Virus record (IMG/VR): IMGVR_UViG_3300020401_000028
Span: 1-41,993 of that record
Direction: 5' to 3' (one strand)
DNA from: a virus
Length of the DNA: 41,993 nucleotides
Of this stretch, positions 25,746 to 33,141 are shown one piece after another (position 1 is the stretch's first letter; each line of letters starts with the position of its first letter). Made by a program: the position numbers and the translations under genes. The notes under the pieces are model-generated. The model was not told where the DNA came from. It was given only the letters and a program-made list of their open reading frames with translations, and did no database searches.

Positions 25746-26534
25746 ATGAGAAATATAGAGAAAACATTTACATATCCAATTTGGGATTCTTGGGGTGAAA
25801 ATACTTTCAGTGCAGGACGTACTGGAACACACACATACAAAGGACCAGAATTTTTAACTTTTGAAATCACAAACGATCCTAACGATCCAGATTATGGTAA
25901 AGAATCAGGTTGGTGTTTATATGAAAAAGCAGAATTAGAAAGACCAACAGGTAAAGACATAACAAGAATTACTGTAGATTGTAAAGAAAATCCATTGTTG
26001 TGTGAAATAGGAAATGATAATGGACGTGAAGATCTTGTTGCGTTCAGAAGAGGTAGAGAATGGAAAGTTCTTTGGGAAGGACCTGAAGGATATCCAGACG
26101 TAGAATACACTGATGAGTTAGAGCCAAGAGATGTTTATGATCAAGATAATATCAGCTACGACTTTGACAAAAAAGAATTTAATATTGGAATCCATGACTG
26201 GACCGCAAGAGGTTCAGATTTGGGACTAACATGGCAACAGGTTAGAGATGTAAGAGATGCGTCTCTTCATGAATCAGATCAAAAAGTTGGAATGACAGAT
26301 GCTCCAGACACTATTCAAGATGCTTGGAAAGCATATAGACAAAAACTTAGAGATCTACCAGCGGCAATGGAAGCAAAAGGTTATGAACCTTGGCAGGCTG
26401 TTATGATGTTTCCATTAATGCCAAGAGACATGAGAGATCCAGAAGAATCTTCAGATCCAAACGATCCATACAGAGATGGTGCATTTGCTATTGATGTTAA
26501 GATCGCGGCAGAAAAAGCTTCAGGCAAAAAATAA
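25746..26534 (+). CDS. Probable tail-fibre assembly / chaperone-like protein, 262 aa
   Basis: The N-terminal half is beta-rich (FTYPIWDSWGENTFSAGR, DYGKESGWCLYEKAELER). Around residues 194-220 is DAWKAYRQKLRDLPAAMEAK, which matches the W..YR..LRDLP signature of phage tail-fibre assembly and XkdW-like tail proteins. In other phages such genes sit right after the fibre or adhesin they help to assemble. Its place after the Cys-rich adhesin-like genes and before a terminator fits that role. The C-terminal region is acidic (DPEESSDPNDPYRDG). The chaperone assignment rests on the short motif and position; a structural role is the main alternative. Confidence 0.55.
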   Translation: MRNIEKTFTYPIWDSWGENTFSAGRTGTHTYKGPEFLTFEITNDPNDPDYGKESGWCLYEKAELERPTGKDITRITVDCKENPLLCEIGNDNGREDLVAFRRGREWKVLWEGPEGYPDVEYTDELEPRDVYDQDNISYDFDKKEFNIGIHDWTARGSDLGLTWQQVRDVRDASLHESDQKVGMTDAPDTIQDAWKAYRQKLRDLPAAMEAKGYEPWQAVMMFPLMPRDMRDPEESSDPNDPYRDGAFAIDVKIAAEKASGKK

Positions 26535-26560
26535 TCATTAAAAATTAGCAATTATAAATT

Positions 26561-26590
26561 AAAAATCCCTGCAATGCGGGGATTTTTTTT
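26561..26590 (+). terminator. Strong terminator ending the adhesion block
   Basis: A 12-bp stem AAAAATCCCTGC/GCGGGGATTTTT (one G-T wobble) has a 3-base loop and is followed by more Ts. It separates the structural block from the accessory cassette. Confidence 0.92.
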
Positions 26591-26626
26591 GACTGCCAGT
26601 ATTGCCTTTCATTTAATATACCCCAC

Positions 26627-26634
26627 CATAAATA
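26627..26634 (+). promoter_or_regulatory. Late promoter motif (CATAAATA) of the accessory cassette
   Basis: The motif lies between the strong terminator and the first cassette gene, 20 bases before its GTG start. The ten downstream junctions overlap or have only 1-11 bases between genes, so this single motif may drive the whole cassette to 36032. Confidence 0.75.
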
Positions 26635-26654
26635 TTTCATATTAGGAGTATAAA

Positions 26655-27713
26655 GTGTCACGCAAAAAAGCATATTTTATGAATGGCGGAGCAGGCCGCG
26701 TAGTAGCAAGCATACCTGCATTTGAAAAACTTTACGAAGAAGATCAAGATTTTATAATTGTTTGTGAAGGAGGTATGGATTTTTACAAAGGACATCCTCA
26801 ATTACACGAACTTGCGTATGATCATTGGCATAAGAATTTATTCAAAGATTATATTAAGGATAGAGATTGTATAACACCAGAACCTTATAGAGTTTGGGAA
26901 TACTACAATCAAAAATGTAGCCTTGCACAAGCCTTTGATATTGCAATAAACAACAAAGGCGTAAGAGATTTGCAAGATCCAAAAATCTACATGAACAAAT
27001 ATGAATTAGTGCAAGGATTCAAAGTAGTAGAAGAAATAAAAGCCGTGACAGGAAAAGATAAAGTTGTTGTGTTTCAGCCATTTGGTCGCACTGCTGAAAA
27101 TATGGGTGACTTTATTGTTGACGGGACATCAAGAAGTTTTCATTTAAATGACGTGATTAAAATATGTAAAGACTTGCGTGAAGATTATGCTGTGATACTC
27201 ATGAGTGAATGGCCAGTAACTATTGAAGAAAATTCTAAAATTCCTGTAGCTGTTCCTCAAATTCCTGACGTAAGAGTGTGGTCTAGTGTTATACAAATTG
27301 CAGATCATTTTTTAGGTTGTGACAGTTTAGGACAACACATGGCAAAAGCATTAGGCACAACTTGTACTAGTGTAATTGGAAGCACTTATCCTATTAATAT
27401 TTCTTATCCTGACTCTCCTGACTTTGATATTATTGATTTAGGAGAAGGTAAAAGAAAATTTAGTCCAATCAGGCTTACAATGGAAGATGAAATAGAAAGA
27501 TACAACGATGAAGTAATGGAGTTATCAGATGAAAGTTTTAAACAAATTATACAAAGTGTTCGAAAACGTCTTGGTAAACCTAGGGCTTATCAAGGAAACT
27601 TCAAACCAGAAGCACAACAAGGAGAAGTCTGCCCGACGCATGGAGTCGTACACCCGCAAAATGATGCAGGAGTAAAACAACCTGCACAGATATTAGGTAG
27701 ATCAGGAAAATGA
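26655..27713 (+). CDS. GT9/heptosyltransferase-like glycosyltransferase, 352 aa
   Basis: The likely reaction is transfer of a sugar, possibly a heptose, from a nucleotide donor. The N-terminal NGGAGRVVASIPAFEKL (residues 10-26) resembles the glycine loop of heptosyltransferases. The C-terminal half has FQPFGRTAEN (141-150), the VILMSEWP strand (181-188) and IQIADHFLGCDSLGQHMAKA (214-233), the classic GT9 donor-side motif. The last 40 residues are a low-complexity tail with CPTHGVVHP. The start is GTG, chosen because AGGAG lies 5 bases upstream. It opens the accessory cassette and overlaps the next gene by 4 bases. Donor and acceptor are unknown. The HisB/GmhB-type phosphatase at the cassette's end supports a heptose or similar sugar theme. 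Confidence 0.7.
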   Translation: MSRKKAYFMNGGAGRVVASIPAFEKLYEEDQDFIIVCEGGMDFYKGHPQLHELAYDHWHKNLFKDYIKDRDCITPEPYRVWEYYNQKCSLAQAFDIAINNKGVRDLQDPKIYMNKYELVQGFKVVEEIKAVTGKDKVVVFQPFGRTAENMGDFIVDGTSRSFHLNDVIKICKDLREDYAVILMSEWPVTIEENSKIPVAVPQIPDVRVWSSVIQIADHFLGCDSLGQHMAKALGTTCTSVIGSTYPINISYPDSPDFDIIDLGEGKRKFSPIRLTMEDEIERYNDEVMELSDESFKQIIQSVRKRLGKPRAYQGNFKPEAQQGEVCPTHGVVHPQNDAGVKQPAQILGRSGK

Positions 27714-28309
27714 ATCCAGAAGACTTTTTAGATGGAATAGGATCTCCACTTGCACCATTAGGCACTGCCAAGCAAACAGAGCTTGGCGCCTGGATAATTG
27801 ACGGAAATACATATCCATCATATAAAAAGTTTGAACAAATTTTTGAAAAATATGAAGAAAAGCATAAAGATGTTGGCAATGGGTATCTTTATTACAGGAA
27901 TAATTTTTCATATCCTAAAGATATAGACGGAGTGCTGGATTTTCATAGATTTGTAAAAGCATGTATAGCAGATTCAAGGTTACCTATTAAAGTAGGAGAC
28001 TTTCAAAAGTGCTGGGGTATAAAATATATGGAGGGTGATTACAGCGGTTTACATAATCATACGCCAGGAAAACAAATGACGGCTGTGTTGTTTTTGACCG
28101 GAGCAGAAAAATCATTCAAGTATCCTTTAGCAGGCAATTTAATTACTTTGACCCCAGGAGATCACGATATAAATTATCATACTTTTACACCTGAACCAGG
28201 GGCATGTGTGATTATGGATGGAAATGTTTATCATGGAACTTATCCTGCGACCAGTGAACGCAGAACCTTTGTCTGTGATTTTGAATACGAGATTATCCAA
28301 GGACAGTAA
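27710..28309 (+). CDS. 2OG/Fe(II) oxygenase-like protein, HxH type (1 of 3)
   Basis: The C-terminal double-stranded beta-helix region has WGIKYMEGDYSGLHNHTPGK with H115 and H117, then VIMDGNVYHGTYPATSERRT with H175 and R184/R185. This resembles the putative 2OG-Fe(II) oxygenases of the Pfam 2OG-FeII_Oxy_5 type. In that family the first metal motif often reads H-x-H rather than the textbook H-x-D. The expected chemistry is 2-oxoglutarate-dependent hydroxylation or a related oxidation; the substrate is unknown. The ATG overlaps the glycosyltransferase end by 4 bases, and the next gene starts by TAATG overlap. The next gene is a clear paralogue. Confidence 0.7.
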   Translation: MNPEDFLDGIGSPLAPLGTAKQTELGAWIIDGNTYPSYKKFEQIFEKYEEKHKDVGNGYLYYRNNFSYPKDIDGVLDFHRFVKACIADSRLPIKVGDFQKCWGIKYMEGDYSGLHNHTPGKQMTAVLFLTGAEKSFKYPLAGNLITLTPGDHDINYHTFTPEPGACVIMDGNVYHGTYPATSERRTFVCDFEYEIIQGQ

Positions 28310-28905
28310 TGGAAGAATTAGAAAACAGATATGAAGGAAATTCAGACTTTTGGTTTCTAAGTAATTTTGGACGAATACCTGATTACTGGATTAAAAAAGC
28401 ACAATATGGTTCTTATAAAGACTTTTTGCCTTTATTTGATAACAATCTAGGTACTCAAGAGCATACTGATCATGGCGGAGCAGTGTTAAGATACAATCCA
28501 GATTACAAATATCCGTATCAAGTTGATAAAGAAGAAAAATATCAAAAATTTATTAAAGGTGTACTTGCTCCATTTAGGTTTAAAGATATAAAGTTTGAAA
28601 AAAGTTGGTGGATAAAATATCCAGCAGGCACATATAGCGGATTACACACGCATTTACCATTAAGAAAATTAACAAGTGTCATGTTTCTAAACACAATTGA
28701 CTTACATGACGACAAACCTCTAGCAGGAAAGCTAAAATGCATTACAATGAATCCTGTAACAGGCGAATTAGTAAGTGATCTTGTAAAATGCATAGCAGGA
28801 GATGTAATAATAATGGATGGAAAAGTGTTTCATGGAGTATATCCTACAATACAAGAAAGAAAAGCCTTTGTTTGTGACTTTCTATATGAGGTAGAAATAG
28901 ATTAA
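28309..28905 (+). CDS. 2OG/Fe(II) oxygenase-like protein, HxH type (2 of 3)
   Basis: A tandem paralogue of the preceding gene with the same length and spacing. SWWIKYPAGTYSGLHTHLPL carries H113 and H115, IIMDGKVFHGVYPTIQERKA carries H175 and R184, and AFVCDFLYEV corresponds to TFVCDFEYEI of its neighbour. The N-terminal 90 residues are more divergent, which suggests a different substrate. Overlap of start and stop codons on both sides places it inside the cassette transcript. Catalytic class is probable; reaction unknown. Confidence 0.7.
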   Translation: MEELENRYEGNSDFWFLSNFGRIPDYWIKKAQYGSYKDFLPLFDNNLGTQEHTDHGGAVLRYNPDYKYPYQVDKEEKYQKFIKGVLAPFRFKDIKFEKSWWIKYPAGTYSGLHTHLPLRKLTSVMFLNTIDLHDDKPLAGKLKCITMNPVTGELVSDLVKCIAGDVIIMDGKVFHGVYPTIQERKAFVCDFLYEVEID

Positions 28906-29639
28906 TGAAAACAATTTATTGGTCACCTGTGATAAATGTACCAGATAATCAAGAATTTGTATCTGAATTAAAATATTTTGAGCCACATACTGTATACAAA
29001 GATATGAATGCTAAAGAATTTTTTGGATATGGTGCCAGTATATGTCCTGCTATAGTAGATGAAACAAAAAATACATTTGCGGCCAAGAGTCCTATTGACT
29101 TTCATGTAGCTTTTGATTACGAAAATCAAAAAGTAAGTTCTAAGTATGATCATCCTGTTGATTTTATGATTAATTTTGTAGGACAACCTAATCCCGAAAA
29201 TGTACATCAACTGGATCATCCTTGTTTTATATTTTATTGTGAAGATGAATTAACAATGACTCAGTTGCCACCTTACTATGAACAAAGCCACTTTCAGGCA
29301 AATTGCATAGGTTTATCAGGTACATACAATATATCCAGTTGGATTCGACCAGTAAGACCAGCGTTTAAATTTAGAAAAGGATGCAACACATTGGATATAA
29401 AACGTGGAGAAACACTTTGTTACTTCAAGTTTAACACGAGTGAAAAGATTAGACTAGTAAGATTTGATAGTGCAAAACTTTTTGAGTCTAAAACAGGCCC
29501 AGTAATGCAATGTTTAGGCTATAAAAACTTAAAAGCAAAGAGATTTGTACCAACACCGCTTATAGAATGTTATGAAGCATTTAGAAAAGCAAACTATAAA
29601 AAGAGAATTATGAAATATATTGAGGAAAACATAGTATGA
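28905..29639 (+). CDS. Unassigned cassette protein, 244 aa
   Basis: I do not recognise a domain. The protein begins MKTIYWSPVINVPDNQEFVS, is rich in aromatic residues, and has a central FIFYCEDELTMTQLPPYYEQ segment. A strand-turn-strand region ITLDIKRGETLCYFKF-like (NTLDIKRGETLCYFKF, near residue 165) could belong to a beta-barrel or cupin-like fold, but no metal motif stands out. The C-terminus is a basic helix (YEAFRKANYKKRIMKYIEEN). It overlaps neighbours by one base upstream and four bases downstream, so it is a bona fide cassette member. Its position among oxygenases and the carbamoyltransferase suggests a tailoring or scaffold role, by inference only. Confidence 0.6.
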   Translation: MKTIYWSPVINVPDNQEFVSELKYFEPHTVYKDMNAKEFFGYGASICPAIVDETKNTFAAKSPIDFHVAFDYENQKVSSKYDHPVDFMINFVGQPNPENVHQLDHPCFIFYCEDELTMTQLPPYYEQSHFQANCIGLSGTYNISSWIRPVRPAFKFRKGCNTLDIKRGETLCYFKFNTSEKIRLVRFDSAKLFESKTGPVMQCLGYKNLKAKRFVPTPLIECYEAFRKANYKKRIMKYIEENIV

Positions 29640-31465
29640 CACAATGGATTGGAGCAATTACAAGGGGACATAACGGCGGAGCAGTCCTTTTGAAGGACGG
29701 ACAGATTGTATTTGCTATTGAAGAAGAACGCCTAACTAGAAAAAAGTATGATGGCGGCCCATTAGCGGCCATGACAAAGTTTCTTGATTATACAGATAAA
29801 TTAGATTTCTTAGTTGTTGCCCACACGCAACCACTTGCTGAATCAAGTAGAATTGATTTCAGTGGCGGTGATATGTATACAGGGCTTGCAAGAAAGCTAG
29901 GATTAATAGATAGATCAGATAATGCATATACACAGGACGGAGTACATAATCATAGACAGGTAATTGATATGAGTCATGTACATCATAAGTTGCATGCCGC
30001 CTGTGCTTTTTATAGATCTGGTTTTGATTCAGCTGTGTCTTTGGTTGTAGACGGTGCTGGAACATTTATTCCAATGAATATAAACACAGGAATTTTCAAA
30101 GATGAATTTATGACATGGGAATGTGAAAGTATTTTTAGCTGTAATTATCCTGATGATTTCAAAACTTTGTATAAACATCAAGGAGGAAACGGTCCTTATC
30201 CTGGTACAATACAGAGTTACATTCCTAGCGATAGGGAAGGTGAGGAAGGATATCATGAATTAGTGTTAGATGATGCGGCCGGCATTGTAAAAGCATATGA
30301 AGCAGTAACACAATATTGTGGATTTCAAGCTATTGAAGCAGGTAAGACAATGGGTCTTTTTCCATATGGTAAGAAAAATGATAAGATTCCACCAATATAT
30401 ACTGATGGTGGTAAAGGTAGATGGAGATCTGCTGATAGAAATGTAATAATACCTACCTACCCTAATGCGGCATTAGTAAATGAAAGTAGGTTTGATTTCT
30501 TAGAAACAACAAATGACCAACTACAACCAGGTAACGACTGGACAAAGTTAGAAAATAGACGTGACATGGCGTATGCTGTGCAGACAGAATCACAAGAAGA
30601 AGTTTTAAAACTAATTTTCAAAGCTGTTGAAATGACAGGAAACAAAAATGTGGTATTAAGTGGTGGTTATGCTTTAAATTGTGTTGCAAACTATTGGTAC
30701 CTTGACAAATTAAACAAAGAAGGTATAAAATTATATGTTGAACCAGTATCAAATGATGCAGGAACAGCAATTGGTGCGGCACTATTGCTTTATCACCAAG
30801 TAACAAAAGACAATAAAGTGAGACCACATGCAGAAACAATATACGAAGGCTTTCCATATTGTCATTCATTGAATGAAATATCCGACACAGCTTCTAAGTA
30901 TGGTGCTGATGTAATAGACACGACAGATGAAGAAGTGGTCAAACTTATTACTAATAAAAATATTGTCACTATTTGGCAAGGACGTTCTGAAAACGGACCA
31001 AGAGCATTAGGAAATAGAAGTATACTATATGATCCAACAGATCCTAACGGTAAAGATCATGTTAATAAAGTAAAACGTAGAGAGTACTTCAGACCATTTG
31101 CTGGAACTATACTATTAGAATATGCACATGAATGGTTTGACATGCGAGGTTTAGAACAATCACCTCATATGATGTATGCTATGAATTGCCAACCTGGTGT
31201 TGAAGAAAAGATCCCGAGCATCATTCACGTGGACGGAACATGTAGAATACAAACTGTCTCGCAAGAACAGAATAAACACTACTACAATCTTATTACGGAG
31301 TTTCATAAACAAACAGGAGTACCAATTATTTTCAATACTAGTTTCAATCTAGGAGGAGAACCTTTAGTTGAAACATTAGATGATGCTATTCGCACACTTT
31401 ACAATAGTGAAATGGAGTATTGTTATCTACCTGAGTATGGTAAAATGATCGTTATGAAAAACTGA
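29636..31465 (+). CDS. NodU/CmcH-family O-carbamoyltransferase, 609 aa
   Basis: The protein has full family length. The N-terminal kinase-like domain shows RGHNGGAVLLKDGQIVFAIE followed by EERLTRKKYDGGP, then HHKLHAACAFYRSGFDSAV and VVDGAG. ETMGLFPYG-like (GKTMGLFPYG) and VVLSGGYALNCVANYWYL are also present. The C-terminal domain has QGRSENGPRALGNRSILYDP and REYFRPFA, then FNTSFNLGGEPLVETLDDA. This is the complete motif set of carbamoyltransferases that use carbamoyl phosphate and ATP to carbamoylate hydroxyl groups of sugars or antibiotics. Nothing essential looks missing. The acceptor is unknown; a sugar made or modified by cassette enzymes is plausible. ATGA-type overlaps join it to both neighbours. 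Confidence 0.9.
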   Translation: MTQWIGAITRGHNGGAVLLKDGQIVFAIEEERLTRKKYDGGPLAAMTKFLDYTDKLDFLVVAHTQPLAESSRIDFSGGDMYTGLARKLGLIDRSDNAYTQDGVHNHRQVIDMSHVHHKLHAACAFYRSGFDSAVSLVVDGAGTFIPMNINTGIFKDEFMTWECESIFSCNYPDDFKTLYKHQGGNGPYPGTIQSYIPSDREGEEGYHELVLDDAAGIVKAYEAVTQYCGFQAIEAGKTMGLFPYGKKNDKIPPIYTDGGKGRWRSADRNVIIPTYPNAALVNESRFDFLETTNDQLQPGNDWTKLENRRDMAYAVQTESQEEVLKLIFKAVEMTGNKNVVLSGGYALNCVANYWYLDKLNKEGIKLYVEPVSNDAGTAIGAALLLYHQVTKDNKVRPHAETIYEGFPYCHSLNEISDTASKYGADVIDTTDEEVVKLITNKNIVTIWQGRSENGPRALGNRSILYDPTDPNGKDHVNKVKRREYFRPFAGTILLEYAHEWFDMRGLEQSPHMMYAMNCQPGVEEKIPSIIHVDGTCRIQTVSQEQNKHYYNLITEFHKQTGVPIIFNTSFNLGGEPLVETLDDAIRTLYNSEMEYCYLPEYGKMIVMKN

Positions 31466-32064
31466 TGTTAATAAATTTATATGCAATACCTGTATTCAGT
31501 ATACCTTTGCCAACACATGAGCTTGTTAAGAAGGATTTTAGTGAAGTAATTGAAAGTGATGAACACTTTAGTAAACATCCTAATTGGTATTGTAATGTAG
31601 ATACTACATTTGGACTCCCAGAAGCTAGTAAATTGCCTTTTCATAACTTTATTAAAGGTGCAGTAACTGGTTTGAATCAATATCTAGAGCATCTAGGTAT
31701 AAATCAGTCAGTAGGTTATGGTGTTGAATGCTGGCTTAATCGTTATAGAAAAAATCAACACCAAGAATTACATAATCATGCAGGCGAAAGTGTTATAAGC
31801 TGTGCTTACATGATGAAACTTCCAGAAAATAGTGGAAATTTTGTTTTTTATAGAAACACATACGATTTTTTTCACAATAGTAAACTACCTGGGCTCACTG
31901 ATATGCCTTTCAAGTACAATAATAGAGTAACACCACCTTTGAAAGAAGGTGATATTGTGTTTTTTCCAAGTGTGCTTGAACATTACGTTACTGGAAATGA
32001 AACAGACAGCACTCGTGCAACAATAAGTGCAAATTTTGTCGTGGAGGAACGTAAAGATGATTAA
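31465..32064 (+). CDS. 2OG/Fe(II) oxygenase-like protein, HxH type (3 of 3)
   Basis: LNRYRKNQHQELHNHAGESV (H103, H105) leads into ISCAYMMKLPENSGNFVFYR, as in 2OG-FeII_Oxy_5 proteins. A later EGDIVFFPSVLEHYVTGNET carries H173, with R184 eleven residues on. Spacing matches the two HxH proteins earlier in the cassette, although overall sequence is divergent. It starts by one-base overlap (TGATG) with the carbamoyltransferase stop and overlaps the next gene by 8 bases. The expected role is substrate hydroxylation using 2-oxoglutarate and oxygen; target unknown. Confidence 0.75.
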   Translation: MLINLYAIPVFSIPLPTHELVKKDFSEVIESDEHFSKHPNWYCNVDTTFGLPEASKLPFHNFIKGAVTGLNQYLEHLGINQSVGYGVECWLNRYRKNQHQELHNHAGESVISCAYMMKLPENSGNFVFYRNTYDFFHNSKLPGLTDMPFKYNNRVTPPLKEGDIVFFPSVLEHYVTGNETDSTRATISANFVVEERKDD

Positions 32065-32764
32065 AAATACAATAAACGAAGATGAAGCATTTGAAATTAA
32101 TCCAGATTATTTAGATGAAGTGAAAGTAGAGAACTTTGACGGTGTAAGAGTAGTGGTTGTTGATAACTTTTACAAAAATCCGCATTTGGTTAGACAACTA
32201 GCACTTGATATACCTGCTTCAAGAAACAAACGTATCAGAGGAATGAATCCTGCTTGGAGAATAAATGCATTTTATGACATGGATAGCATGTCTTGGGTGT
32301 TTGATCAATTAGCAAGAAGATTTTTTAATGAAGAAATGCAAACATTACCAATGGATTATATGCAACAAAGTTTTATGAATGCAACCTTTATGGTCAATGT
32401 CATGCAAACAGACAATTTACCACCATTAGTTCCACATATGGACAATCCTGCTGGCAATCATTTAGCGGCAACCATATATCTTAATACAGCAAACGAATGT
32501 AATGGCGGTACAAGTTTTTACAAGTATGGTGGAAAGACATATTATGACGATCCACATACGATGAAAACACTAGACGTGGCAGGAAATGTGCAAGTTAACG
32601 AATACGTCACTGACTCTATTGGAGATTTTGAAATGATTGGCATGGTACCTATGGTATTTAATAGAATGGTATTGTATAATCAGTCTGTTTTGCATACAGC
32701 ATACGTAAAAGAGAATATGTTTGTTGGTGATAATTACAGATTGAATCAACAGTTTTTTATATAG
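32057..32764 (+). CDS. DUF6445-like putative 2OG/Fe(II) oxygenase, 235 aa
   Basis: The protein has VVVVDNFYKNPHLVRQLAL near the start. A typical oxygenase triad follows: PHMDNPAGNHLAATIYLN gives H127 and D129, NECNGGTSFYKY follows, and YNQSVLHTAYVKENMF gives H213. R228 in NYRLNQQFF is placed to bind 2-oxoglutarate. Proteins of this kind are, to my knowledge, often encoded beside tryptophan-halogenase-like genes, as here (two genes away). I chose the ATG at 32057 because GGAGG lies 9 bases upstream. An in-frame ATG 30 bases earlier has no such site. Substrate unknown. Confidence 0.7.
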   Translation: MIKNTINEDEAFEINPDYLDEVKVENFDGVRVVVVDNFYKNPHLVRQLALDIPASRNKRIRGMNPAWRINAFYDMDSMSWVFDQLARRFFNEEMQTLPMDYMQQSFMNATFMVNVMQTDNLPPLVPHMDNPAGNHLAATIYLNTANECNGGTSFYKYGGKTYYDDPHTMKTLDVAGNVQVNEYVTDSIGDFEMIGMVPMVFNRMVLYNQSVLHTAYVKENMFVGDNYRLNQQFFI

Positions 32765-32775
32765 GAGAGAGTACA

Positions 32776-33141
32776 ATGAGATTGCTATTTGCACTTTTAG
32801 TTTTTATTGTTACTGTAAGCATAATTACAGATACACGGGCAACAGCAGGTGAATGGCAAGAAAAACCTGTGATGTGTGGCCCTGAAGAAGAAATTTTTCC
32901 TTTATTGAGAGATAAAGACGAAAGATTAGTGTTTGCTGGCAAATTGTTTGGCAAGGTGAGAGACCCAGACGAAGCAAATGGATTATCTCCAACACCAGCT
33001 GTTCTACCTTTTGCCTTATATGCTAATTTTAAAACAAAAACATTTACAGTTTTAGAATATCACGCGGCACCTTACTACCAATACTGTGTAATTGCTTACG
33101 GAACAGAATTAAATCTTGCGGAATGGGGAGACCCTACATGA
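32776..33141 (+). CDS. Small exported protein, 121 aa
   Basis: The N-terminus MRLLFALLVFIVTVSIITDT is a clear hydrophobic signal segment, with an ATA-G cleavage-like site at about residue 24. The mature part of about 97 residues is mixed, with two cysteines (near 34 and 107) that could form a disulfide after export. It contains LRDKDERLVFAGKLFGKVRD and FKTKTFTVLEYHAAPYYQYC. No enzyme motif is seen. It is the only obviously exported cassette protein. TAGGAG precedes the ATG, and its end overlaps the halogenase start by four bases (ATGA). It may act in the host periplasm or envelope. Confidence 0.7.
   Translation: MRLLFALLVFIVTVSIITDTRATAGEWQEKPVMCGPEEEIFPLLRDKDERLVFAGKLFGKVRDPDEANGLSPTPAVLPFALYANFKTKTFTVLEYHAAPYYQYCVIAYGTELNLAEWGDPT

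Noticed and set aside
26535-26654. Insertion sequence or attachment site at the cassette's left edge
   Set aside because: Only a terminator and a late-promoter motif are visible. No integrase, transposase, tRNA fragment or flanking direct repeat was found at either cassette end.
32027-32056. Earlier ATG for the DUF6445-like gene
   Set aside because: It has no ribosome binding site and would lengthen the overlap with the previous gene. ATG 32057 has GGAGG upstream.
33123-33137. Earlier ATG for the halogenase gene
   Set aside because: ATG 33138 is preceded by GGGGAG, gives the standard ATGA overlap and starts directly at the FAD-binding strand as in the family.
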